A DNA stretch of 64,000 bases from Aristolochia californica (lineage: Eukaryota; Streptophyta; Magnoliopsida; Piperales; Aristolochiaceae), in assembly GCA_029961685.1 (NCBI GenBank), contig JARWKL010000007.1, positions 8,517,406 to 8,581,405 of the forward strand. Reading direction: 5' to 3'. The first letter of the stretch is position 1. Each line of letters begins with the position of its first letter. The translations under genes and the position numbers were made by a program. Of the stretch, positions 43,358 through 55,000 are shown one piece after another. Below the pieces are notes generated by a model. That model was not told the origin of the DNA, searched no databases, and saw only the letters and a program-made list of their open reading frames with translations.

Positions 43358-46300
43358 AACACCAAAACAAATCCGGTGGACAATGGAGTCACCCTTGTAA
43401 CATCCCCTAAGCATAAAGACTTTGTAAGACTTTGCATTAACGTCAAGCTAATCAATAATTCTGGTGACTCAGAATCACGGATGGAGCAACATGTCAACGA
43501 TCTCCTTTAGCTCGGGGCTCTTACCTGACCGGAACTGCTTCGTGATTGACTAAATATTAATGTTCTTCACAGAACACATTTCTGGGTTCATGTTTCATGA
43601 GTTTCATGATCAAAGCAATCCAAATTAGTCTACGGAGCTTGCCCGATTCAAAGTGCAGGATACAGATTGTTGGTCTCTGTCAGGATCTGTTTAAACAGGG
43701 AAGAAATTTAAGAGATTGATCGAAAGAATAAAACCCTTTCACACGAGTTAGGTCCTAGTCTTATTTAGAAGAGACTTTTTTTCCTAAACTTGCAAGTTTA
43801 AACTAGATCATATCACTACTAGTACCAGCTCTGGCTTACGTTCTGGAAGCCTTAATAAAGTGAGAAACTAGTTCCGATAGAATAAATACAGTGATCTGAT
43901 ACCACGTAAGAATTGAAATAGAGTGAAAAATAGAAATATATGGTAATTCTCAATCAGCTTGGCTTGTCAAAGAAAGCACCTGGTAGTTGCCATGAATGAA
44001 TTCAAACACTCCTTTTCAACAGAAAAAAACTCTCACGCATGCAATATAAACAGGATTTTGATTCTTGTTAGAGCTTTTAAAGAAAGCTCAGTCGATTGAT
44101 AAAGACTGCTTGGTGAAAGTATCATGAAATGATCGTAATCGAACTGTTACGACTGATGAAACCCCATGCCTAACCTATTCTGATCAACAGAAGAAGAGTT
44201 TCGTTCAAACATGTTCAGAAGCAAAACACAAGACTGCTTCGTTTCAACGCCAGGTGGAACCCCAGTTAATTTACACAGAAATAAAAATAAGAATGGATAA
44301 CAGCAGTTTCCGTAAGGCGGCTCACTAATGGGTACCGAAACCGTCCTCTTCAAAAAATTTGTATGTTCATGAGTTTCTTTCGAGAGGGATTCATCGTAAA
44401 AGTAAGTACTCACCAACGGGTGGAAGCAGCGTACCAGAATTAAACAAAAAAGGGTTGTGAAGAGATCAGAATTACTGAGGAAAAACGAAGCGTGTAAGTT
44501 AGGTGGTGGAGGGATTTGTTTCATTGATAGAATATTAAACCAGGAAAAGGGAGAAGAAGACTGACGCAGTCATTTAAACGCATGGGATTAAGTTAATGTC
44601 CGAAAAACAAATGACAACGAAGAAGAAGGAGAATAAGAAGAAGACCTCACGGTTGAAAAGAGGAGGGAATCAGTGGATACACGAGAAACGTATGGATAGG
44701 GATGAACCCAGAATCGTGCTGTTGACCGATGCTTAATTCCGTTTTTATGGTATTCTTATATGAGTTCCAAGGCTAGGGATGATGTTGAGATAAACTTGGA
44801 GAGGACTTTGGACTTTTCCTGGAGTTCCAATTATTGGACATCCATTATTTTATTTTGGGCTTTCCCATCCTTGGAATATTGCATAAATATTTAAATATTT
44901 ACTTTTAAAATTATTATAAATTAGGTTTTTTTTTTGCCACTTTCCATTTCGATAAAGTCGAATAAGCTCACCTAGGAGTGACAAATTTTGACCCAATCTA
45001 GTAACATGATTTTGAATCCAACCTATTTATTTTATTCGAACTTGACCACCCAAGTGTTAGATAACGATTTATTTGCCTGATCCGTTCGATAAATAGGTCG
45101 TGAATTATAACACAAGGACTTGATTGGGTCATAGTTTGTATTTATCAAAAGAGAAAAAAATTAGACCAAAATAGTTTCGTTCAATATATTTGAATTCGAT
45201 CCGCACTTGGTTTTTTAGGTTTTTAGTATTTAAAATAACTTATTTTACTCCTATTTAATAAATAGGTCAAGCTCAGGTTAACTCATTTAACAACTAGTTT
45301 AAGTTGACTAAACTCGAACCCAATGCATATACTAAGATATGAGATATTGTTGGGGTGGGGTGTGAAGGGAATAGGGGTACCCCTCCCTTATATGAGGCCA
45401 CATGTTTAGAAAGAAAGAGATCCTATCTCTTATTATAAAATGTATTCTATGAGTTGTTGGCATGACTAATTCAATGTAAATCTCATAAAATGATATGACC
45501 CATATAAAAAAAAAAAAATAGTGCTATAATGTGAGCTCCATTTTATTTATGTGCACCATATCAAATTATGTCTAGATATAATAGTTTCAAACACTTAAAG
45601 AATTGTAACATATTCAAATCAAGTAAATATCAATGCCCTAATTTTTTTAATATCACCCATCTACTAAAATGTTTTGTTCTATATTAATTTTTAACCATGG
45701 ATGGTGAGTGTGGTGATAATACGTATTTCGAACATTAGAAGTATATGTACGTTACGCAATATATTAACGTCACACTCGTATTATTCTAATATTTTTTAAC
45801 ATGAGAGAAAAATGTTATGGTCCAAGATGGAATACCATACCTCATACCTCATATGAGGAGTTGCAATTTCATCTGATTATTCGTTTTACCAATTTGGAAA
45901 TCCACTTAATCATATTTTTATTATTTATAAAGTTGATTTTTTTATTATATATATAAACTCTATTTTCGTTATTTCGTGTGGTTGCACAAGGCTAGAAAAC
46001 CAATCAGAGAGAAAAAAAATTTCCGATGGAAAAAATTTGTTTCGATCAAACACAACCTGCTTGAAGCTGAATTTTTTTTTTTTTTTTACTGGGTTGAGAT
46101 TGGTTTGCTTAAACATACCCAAAAGTTAACAATCTCACCTGTGATGAAGAGACAGAAAAGAGAAAAGATGAGGACGATTTGTTTTTGCAAGAAGACCAAA
46201 CGCTGGCATGATTCGGGAATGGAGACGTTTGTGATTGGGTAATCCTCCCGGCAGTTTGCTGAAACTGAAAAACAAAGATAGTGATTTTCGAGAGATAAAC

Positions 46301-47497
46301 GGCGGCCCTTTCTGAAACCAGGAACAATTCGGTTGAATCTGGGAAATGAGGGGGGATGGTGGCTCTTGTAATCTTCTGTGCATTCAGACCGTTGCCGCCA
46401 TGACATTGCGGCTGTCCTTTTGCATGTAAAGACACGAGGGGAAGCAGTTTTTTCTACTGTGCTCGCCTTTATCATCTTGCAGCAGTTGCTCCGGTCGATG
46501 ACCCTGGTTGGAATTTTACCAACCAGGAACTCTTAATTCATCTTCAAGTCAACAAGCTTTGATTAGTAAGTTAAGGGGATGCAATATGCGTTCGGCCAAT
46601 CGAACGCAGAGGGTAGAATCGAACCAGAACTTGATTTTTTATCAGATTTCATTACGAATATTATTATTCAAGTAAAGAGGAAAACGCTCTGGGTGTGGTT
46701 CCGTCTGATCAGAGAACACGGTTGGAATGGCGGATTCGTGAAACGGATCGTCTTTGGCCAAATTACAGGGGTGGAAAGAAAAAGGAGAAATCTATATTGC
46801 AGAAAAAAATTTAAATGCTAGAACAACCAACCCAGTTGCCTTAACACCCACGTATCTCTCTCTCCAGAAAACCGCTATTTAGTATTTAGGAGTCTGCCCT
46901 CTTTCCCAACTTTTTTTTTTCCTCTTAACAGTTTCTCTCCGTCTCTCTCCCTCTCTAACTTCTGGATTTTTTAGTTTGGTTCAGAGCCGCCTTTCTCGAC
47001 TCTGTTCTGTTTTCACCTTTCATGTCTTACTTCATTCAGTAGCAGTCTTCTTCGTATAATTAGGCTGTCTTTCTTTATTTGCCGCTTCCCCAGTTAGGTC
47101 TCTGAAAGTTCGGAGCTCGTAGGTCAGAATAAATTTTAGTTCGTGCACAGATTTTTACGAGTTTGTCTCTCTAAGTTCCTCTCTGTTTCGTATAGATACA
47201 TACGCCTGTTTATTTTGGAAAATATACTGGATTGTAGAACCAGAGCAATTTCTGCACAGAACCCATCAAAAAAATTTAGGACCTCTGTAAATTTTAGTGG
47301 TTATTGGTCACAGACCTATTGAGTTAGAGGCTTTTGAATAACAGGTTTGTTTCTGTTTCAGAAGAAAGTCTCCTATTGTTTTGTTTTTTTTTTTCTTTTT
47401 TCTACCCAGTTCTTGGAAAGAAGTAATAGTGGTCAGACATCAATTTGAAGTTGCCGGGAGATTATTTTTTTTCTGTACTGACTCAGACAAGACGGAA
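43358..47497. other. Intergenic region, Copia-3 to NAC gene
   Basis: 4.1 kb without a recognised gene. Minus-strand frames at 44147-44524 (starts MKQIPPPPNLHASFFLSNSD) and 46086-46475 (has SWRQRSECTEDYKSHHPP) are unrecognised; both contain splice-like sites and could be UTR exons or non-coding transcripts. CTGATACCA at about 43898 resembles a minus-strand LTR primer site but no LTR pair was found. 44880-45950 is AT-rich. CT-rich sequence at 46850-46960 and 47360-47410 is probably the NAC promoter and 5' UTR. Confidence 0.5.
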
Positions 47498-48877
47498 ATG
47501 GAAGACGGGTCCGTCCTGAACAAGGGAGAAGATGAGATTGAATTGCCTCCTGGTTTTCGATTCCATCCGACTGATGAAGAGCTGATCACCCACTACCTTT
47601 CAAGGAAAGTCCTCGATAACAGCTTCGTTTCCAGAGCGATAGGAGAAGTTGATCTCAATAAATGCGAGCCATGGGATTTGCCATGTAAGTTTTCCGCTGC
47701 TTTTTTTTCTTTCTTGCTTTCTTCGTCCTGTAAGGAAAAACCGTTACAAAGGAAGGTAGGTTTTCAGGATCTGCTGCTGATTTATTTATGGTTTGGCCCT
47801 TTGATTTTTCTTGTTTTTTTTTTTTTCATGAAGGGAGAGCGAAAATGGGGGAGAAAGAGTGGTATTTCTTCTGTCTGAGAGATAGGAAATACCCGACGGG
47901 ATTGAGGACAAACAGAGCAACAGAAGCTGGGTACTGGAAAGCTACAGGGAAGGATAAAGAAATTTTCAGAGGGAAGACCCTTGTTGGGATGAAGAAAACT
48001 CTTGTTTTCTACAAAGGGAGAGCTCCTAAAGGAGAAAAAACGAACTGGGTAATGCATGAATACAGACTGGAGGGGAAGTTCTCTGTCTATAATCTCCCCA
48101 AGACAGCCAAGGTATATCTTCCTTGTGTTACTTTATTCTCTGCAAAATTTCTTCCAAAGTTTTATCGTCCTTCCCTTTTGAACATGTGTTTCGTTATTCA
48201 TTTGAATCAGATGTGGAACTGTCATGTTTTTGTGTTTATTACAGAATGAATGGGTGATCTGCCGGGTCTTTCAGAAGAGCTCTTGCGGGAAGAAAACCCA
48301 TGTTCCAGGGCTGCTAAGGATTGGCTCTCTGGGTGAGGATTTTGGTTCATCAATACTGCCTCCATTGATGGATTCTTCATACAGCAACAAGTTAAAAAAC
48401 ATAGCGCCTGAGCCAGCTCACGTGACCTGCTTCTCCAGTGCAATGGAGGACCAGAAAAGCCTGGAGGAGATGAACGATTGCTTCAGCTCTCCTATTTTCT
48501 CCACTTCTGCGAATCCCTCTGATGTTTCACCTTCTTCATTGATTTTGTCCAGACTCTCTCTACCCAGCTCCTTGTACTGGACTCAGGGAGCTCCTAATCT
48601 GGCAAACCTGCATTACCCCAGTTCAGTTTCAGTCCCGGACCGGGCTATCTTGCGGGCTTTGCTTGAAACCCACCATGGATCTATGATGAAACAGAGATGC
48701 AAGCCAGAGAGGGAGATGGTCAGTCTTTCGCAGGAAACAGATCTCACCACTGATATGAACACTGAAATTTCTTCAGTTGTCTCTAACCGTGAGATTGGTA
48801 GGAGGCAGTTCGAAGATCAAGTCGATCCTTCCCCTTCTGTTGGCCCTGTTGACCTAGATTGTTTATGGAACTACTGA
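47498..48877 (+). CDS. NAC transcription factor, NAC100/NAC080-like, 3 exons, 365 aa
   Basis: Exons 47498-47684, 47834-48111 and 48245-48877 join to 1098 nt. The NAC DNA-binding domain covers about residues 16-168 and has all five subdomains: [60 protein letters not shown] with [36 protein letters not shown] with [11 protein letters not shown], and [12 protein letters not shown]. The tail ends [11 protein letters not shown], matching the C-terminal motif recalled for Arabidopsis NAC100/NAC080. The protein should be a nuclear regulator; members of this clade act in senescence and organ boundary or leaf development. A miR164-like site in exon 3 points to post-transcriptional control. Intron positions are those normal for NAC genes. 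The ATG directly precedes the NAC domain with no better upstream start. Confidence 0.95.
48417..48437 (+). promoter_or_regulatory. miR164-type target site in NAC exon 3
   Basis: The 21 nt window reads CTCACGTGACC then TGCTTCTCCA. It pairs with the known miR164 sequence at 18 of 21 positions, with a perfect run over CCTGCTTCTCCA, the miRNA seed side. It encodes HVTCFSS, as in other miR164-regulated NACs. Confidence 0.85.
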
Positions 48878-51800
48878 TACAGAAAAAGTGAAGAGAAGAG
48901 ATTTGTTAAGATTATATTTTAATTCCTATTATCAGAAGAAAAAAACTAGAAGAAGATTGTTAGTGTGAATAGTTTGTGTATATAGTTGCAGGAAGCCAAA
49001 TAACAAGAAACAGATTTAGTGAAGCATATCTTCATGTTCCCTGCCTGCAGTTATTGGGATGAATTTTATTATTATTCTTTATATCTTTCCCCTACCATTT
49101 TACCAACCATTCTTCAGACCTCCTCAGATATCTGAAATCTACCCTTGGCTACCCTTCTTAGACGGGTATAATCGGAGATTAAATTTAGGGTGATAAGAGA
49201 ATTTTTATTTTAAATACTATCCCTAATTTTCACCCATGTTTCGATAATATATAGAGAGTGATTTTTTTTTAATCAAAAAATTATAAAATGTGAAATGTAT
49301 AATAATAAAATATTTATTTATTTTGTAAAATATTGACTAAAAAACTTAATTTGGCTAGCTTTTGAAGTAAATAATATTTTAAAATTAATAATAAGCATTA
49401 TGAATGATAAAAAAATAAAATATTTTAAATATTTGGTAAGAAAGAGATTAGTAAGAATAAATTGAAAATAATATATAATTAATAAAAAAATAGATATATT
49501 TAACAATAAAATCAAATTTACTATTATTTAATATGAAAGTATTAAATTTTCAAAAGAATAATGGCATTTTTGTAATTTATGTGGAAGAAGAAGGTAAGTA
49601 TCATTATCGTATCAAGAGTGACCTGCTTGCCATGTTTAATCATTCTCTATTGTTTTTTTACCTTAAAACGCATATTTCCCTCAATTTACCAAAATGCCAC
49701 CAACTAATATTTAAGTGGATAAAGGTCTTTAATAAAATTAAAAGAATACTTACCCCCCATTGATTTACGAGACATAATGTGTTTGTTTATTATCTAATTT
49801 ATGTAACGTGTGACAATATAATATGGGACCCACATGCCTCGTCAGTGACCACTAGTGGGTAGGAAGCAGCCCCGTTTCAGTAGGCGAGGTGTCCCCCCCG
49901 CGTCCGCGTGGCAGGGAATCCAAGCCAATGAGATTCTTTGACATTTTTTAAATTAAATAAATAAGGATGACACCCTATGTCTCCAATCCTTCCATTAATG
50001 ATTATAAATTAAAAATAAATAAAAGGTAAAATTTATACTTTTATGTCTATTTTATTGTTATTAAAATATGCTAAAATTATTTTTTTTGTAAAATGAAATA
50101 TATATATATATAGCACAGAAGAGAATTGCGAAGAATCGGGTGTGACGAAAGCCACGATGAAACCGTCCAACAGAAAGGGATTCAGAGTCGTCTCTCACTT
50201 TAACTGTTCAACTGCCTCTGGCTAATAGTGGGAACGAGGCTCTGTTTCTGTAAAACAGGGAAATACATGTAAGGTAATGGGACTGCACGAAAGGTGTTTG
50301 TGATAAGGCGGAGCTGCGGTTAGGCTTATCTACAACTGCTCTGTCCTTTCTCTGCTAAAAGGGTCTGTGTACGTTGTACACGTCGTAGTTGAAATGTATC
50401 CCTTTCCCAGATTCGGAAACAGGAATATCTTTTTCTTTTCTTTGTTTTTGGGCGTAGACTACGTCTCATTTCAGAAAGGGAAAACTCGGTGGAATTGCTT
50501 GACTTGTTTGCTATTTGTTTAGATGAATTGCATTGCGCCCAACTAACCGTTGTTCTTAAATAGCAGAAGAGTGAAGAATTTGCGAGGGGAAAGAGAAGCT
50601 GAAGTTTGAGAACGAAGGGAATGGAGGGAGCGTCGTTGTCAGATGAGAATGGAATGATGGAGGCAATTCATGGGCGAATGCTAAGATGGGATGTGCATGG
50701 AGACCTTGGTGTATGCGCGTGGCAAGCAGCTGAGAAAAGTAAGTTTAAGGTGGAGAAGCTGTGCAAACCGCAAATTGCAACGAATATATGTCTCTTTCTC
50801 TCTCTCTCTCTCTCTCTCTCAGCCTTTTACCTGATTGAACCCCCTTCACTCGTCCTCTTCTGGAGAAAACCCATTGTATACTCTTTGGCTTTTTGTCCCT
50901 CTGTGACTCACTCTGAACAGAAGACAGGGAATGGAATACGAAGTTGTACCATGGAAACCAAGGCAACCACAGATAGGAGTTGATCTCTGAGTAGCCCCCA
51001 TGTCCTCTGATCCCCACCCAACAAGTCCCAACTCACAAGACACAAACGAAGGACATGCATTGATGTGAACTGCTGGGTCACTCAGTCTAATAAGAATGAG
51101 ACAGAGGCTGCCATTTGTAACATTATATACCTTAGATTGTCGTCATACTCTATTAGAGTTTTGTGCAGCCAGAGTGAGTGAGACAGGAGAGCTGTAGAGA
51201 TGGGGAGATGAAGAAGAGAGAGTGACAGTGACAGATGGGGTTCATTGCATTTAGTTGAGCAATCAATAGAAACTGTAATGGATGTCTCTCTAAGATTGGT
51301 AGGAAAACAAAGCCAATGGACCACCTCGTGGCTGCCACGCATCTTTTTGGCTGATGGGGATGGCTTCACACTTGTTCAGAATTAGGATCTCTTGTCTGCA
51401 TTTCCACACCTTTTCTAGTATGCTGATCGCCGTGAAAAACCACCATTAATCACATTCAAAGATGACTTCTGCCTAAGCCCATACCAACTTTCTGAATTAT
51501 TTGATTTTTGGACTTAGCTTTGGAAAGATGTTATCATTTTTCTCTTGAAATGGTGCTCTGAAAAGATGTGACCGGATGGAAAGCTTACATTTTTGGCCTC
51601 CAGTTATCAAAACATGATAAAGTTGTCGTGGGGAATCCATTTGATTGATGTATAACACTGAGATATTTGCCACAGAATAATTCATACAATATATAGACAA
51701 AACATCTGTAGAACAGAGTGATATTTCAACAGAGATGAGTCCATGAGCCAGGAACCGAGACAAACATTGACAGCCAGCTTCCTGCAATAATCGAAGTGAT

Positions 51801-52072
51801 TCAGAGTCCAAACTATAAATGAATCATAAAACATATTAAATCATATCGAAGAGTCAGAGAAGCTGAGAATAAGTGACTTTCATCAACAGCTAAACAGATG
51901 CCAAGGTCTTCTTTTCACGATTTCTCTTGTTATTTTCAAGGCGAAATCTTAGGATAAGGCAGGCCGGGGGGAAAAGAAAAGAAAGGAATCACAGGTGACT
52001 CAAAGTTTGAAAAAGAATTCAAAGAATTACAGATGAGTTGTAAGTATGAATAATGAAGAGAAATTTCAGATC
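48878..52072. other. Intergenic region, NAC gene to EUL lectin 3' end
   Basis: AT-rich at 49170-49800 and 49940-50110. A (CT)n run lies at about 50792-50820. A plus frame at 50621-50740 (MEGASLSDENGMMEAIHGRM) ends at a possible donor AAGTAAGT but matches no family I know. The last 300-500 bp probably include the lectin 3' UTR. No gene can be supported. Confidence 0.45.
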
Positions 52073-55000
52073 CTATTGCTTACAGTAAGGTACAAGCTTC
52101 CATCTCTGGTTGTCTCCTTTCTTCCACTCCCAGAGCACAGCAACAGTGCCATCATGTACTCCACCATGGTTCTTATCCCCATTAAAAGCATCCAAATTGA
52201 GCAAAATATTGTTGACCATACGGATGGCTCTAAAACCATGCCCCAAATCCTTACTCTTTGTCCACAAGATTGATTCATCAAACTCATCAGGACAATAAGG
52301 CTTTAGGCGAACCTGCAATGTTAGGGAAGTAATTAGTAGTACAAAGACATAATAAGGAAATTATTTTCTCTATGTAATCTTTGGTGGTAAAATAGATTAG
52401 CATGTTAAATATCAAGTAAGAGTATTTTTGGTCACTTTATATGTTCAATATTAGTCTATAGGACAGGCAGTAAGATTAGGTTTTTGTTAGAAATCTATGA
52501 TCCAGATTACATTTTAGTCTGATGTGTAGTTAGTTAGAGAGTTATAGAGTTTTGAGTTATGAAGAGTAGTTATGTAAATAGACATCAAGTCACTTAAGCG
52601 ATTAGTAAAAAGGGAAGTCCCCATCTAGTATCTCTCTCAATGCACTATTCTCTTCTCTCGTTCTCTTTCTTTCTTTCTTTCTTCCTCAGTTCTTCACCTA
52701 TTATGCATCTTTTCACATGGTATAAATGCTTTACGTCTAAAAGAAATATCAAGGTCTTAAAGAATTGAGGCTTTCCTATTATTTATATCTCTAGGAATTT
52801 ATATCAAGGCTAAAAGAAAATCTAAATTTATTAAAGATGATCCACCAATTCCTATTACAAACAATCGGGGAGCAAAATATACCCGGGTTATAACCTGATC
52901 ACTAAATAGCATGTACTCCAATTTGAGAAGTTAGATTATGAACTGCAAAACAGTCAAGGAAATATGGATGTCTCTTGAAGCTTTATATGCGCAAGAGAGT
53001 AATCTCTCTAGAGTTTATGAATCTTATGGTAAATTGTTTAGTCTGAAAAAGGTCAAAGGACAATGATCGATTATTATTGTGAGCTACATAGCATGAAAAA
53101 GAGCTTAGAAAACAAATTCATGTAGTAAAGTTCTTGGATGGCTTGGGGCCAAAATTTGATGCAGTTTAAGCCCAGTTAGTCTAGGGGTGACATCGAGCCG
53201 AGCCGAGCCCGAACCTGCCTAAGTTCGAGCCAAGTTTGATTTAAATATTTCAAACTCGAGCTCAAGTCGATCCCAGCCTCGAGCCTAAAATTGTTATCGA
53301 GCTCGAACCCTATAATTTTAATCGAGTTCGAGTCGAGCTCGAGCCGAGCTCAAGCTTCAACATTCATTTAAAACTTTTCAAAAAATACATGTCATGAGTT
53401 CGAGCTTCAACATACGTTTAAAATTTTTCAAAAAATACATGTCAAATAAATTGTATATAAAATTATGCATACATTTTACATAAAATTGGGCATACATTTT
53501 GCATAAATTGAGCATAACCTCTACATAAAATTGGGTATGATCTCTACTTAAAATTGGGCATGACCTCTACTTAAAATTGGGCATAAGGATCGCATCGAAT
53601 CCAACTGAGTCTGAACCTTCCTATGTTCGAGTCAAGCTTGATTTAAACATTTTGAACTCGAGCTCGAGCCAACCCTAGCCTCAAGCCTAAAATTGTAATC
53701 AAGCTTGAGCCTAATAATTTTAACTGAGTTCGAGTTCGAGCTCTAGCCGAGTTCAAGCTTAACCTACATTTAATACTCTATATAAAATATATGTCAAATA
53801 AATTATATATAAAATTATGCATAAATTTTAAAAAAAGAATGATATGGGAGGTTCGGGATTGAATCTCGATAATGGATTAGAACGCACCAATATTAATCTT
53901 TTTTACCCCTAGTGCCCTTGGTTGAAAATTTATATTCTAGGAAAAACTAGAAATGTTGTTTCTTAGGATACATATTTCAAAAAAAACTTTAAATAAAGTC
54001 CTATTATTATTAGTGACTTACTAGAAAATTACAAGAAATATTTTAAAATTTTCTTAGGAAAGTTAAATGGCCTCTTATTGCCTCTTCTAGGGAAATAAAA
54101 AAAAATTAATAATCAATCTAATATATTACTATACTTATCGATAATTTTTTAATCAAATAAAATGTCAAACACAAAACTGCTATGAAAATTGCCTCATGCT
54201 AAAAGTATTACGGTATCAACTGTCAAATATTTATTCAAAAATTTTCTATACAATTTTGTAGCCCATCTTGGCAGGAAAATCTTACTTAGAAAATTATATG
54301 ATTTTGTAATAAGAATTTCCATTTAGAAAAATGTTTCCAAAAAACATGAGGCACTAATAGTCCCTATAAACGTATTTCTACTAAAAATGTTTTTTCAACA
54401 TTTTTTGAAAAAACCACCAATAGTCCCTTGACACGTATTTCTACTAAAATATCTTTTCAATTTCTTCAAGAGCCATGAGGAAGGGACAACCAAAGTTTAA
54501 GAAAGAGTTTTCTTTTTTCACTTGCTTATGCGAAGCCAGACGAGGGGAGGAAGAAATCAAACCGAGCAGTTGTCGACGGCGACAGAGGTGGCCATAGCAA
54601 CAGACGGGAGGGGCTTGGCGGTGACGAGGGAGGAAGAATTCCCCCCCTCGCTCTCGCTCCCGACTCTCGAGCCCGTTAACGAGCCGGCTCGCGAGCTTTC
54701 GAACCAAACCATGGTTCGTTCGAGCTTGGCTCATTAACTCAAACAAGCCTTATCTGGATCTTGAACCGAGTTTGAGATCCTGATAAATCGAATAGAACCG
54801 AGCCGGAACCGAGTCGAGCTCGAGCTGCTCGCGAACAGGCTCAATTCGATGCCACCCCTACCAGTTACTTACCTCAACTGACATTCCATCACTCTTCAAA
54901 ACATTCAAAAGAATAATGAGAGTAGAGAAAGCAGTAACATCAAATGATAGAAAAGAAGCTAAAGAGATTGAGACTTTCTCTCCTGTAACCAAATTGACCT

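Noticed and set aside
43890..43930. Solo LTR suggested by CTGATACCA followed by CGTAAGAATTG
   Set aside because: No second LTR, target duplication or internal sequence could be found.
44147..44524. 125-codon minus-strand frame as a protein gene
   Set aside because: No recognised domain, and splice-like sites interrupt it; kept only as a note in the intergenic entry.
50606..50983. 125-codon plus-strand frame with (CT)n run
   Set aside because: The second half is encoded by a microsatellite and the first half matches no known family; a likely donor site ends the only plausible coding part.
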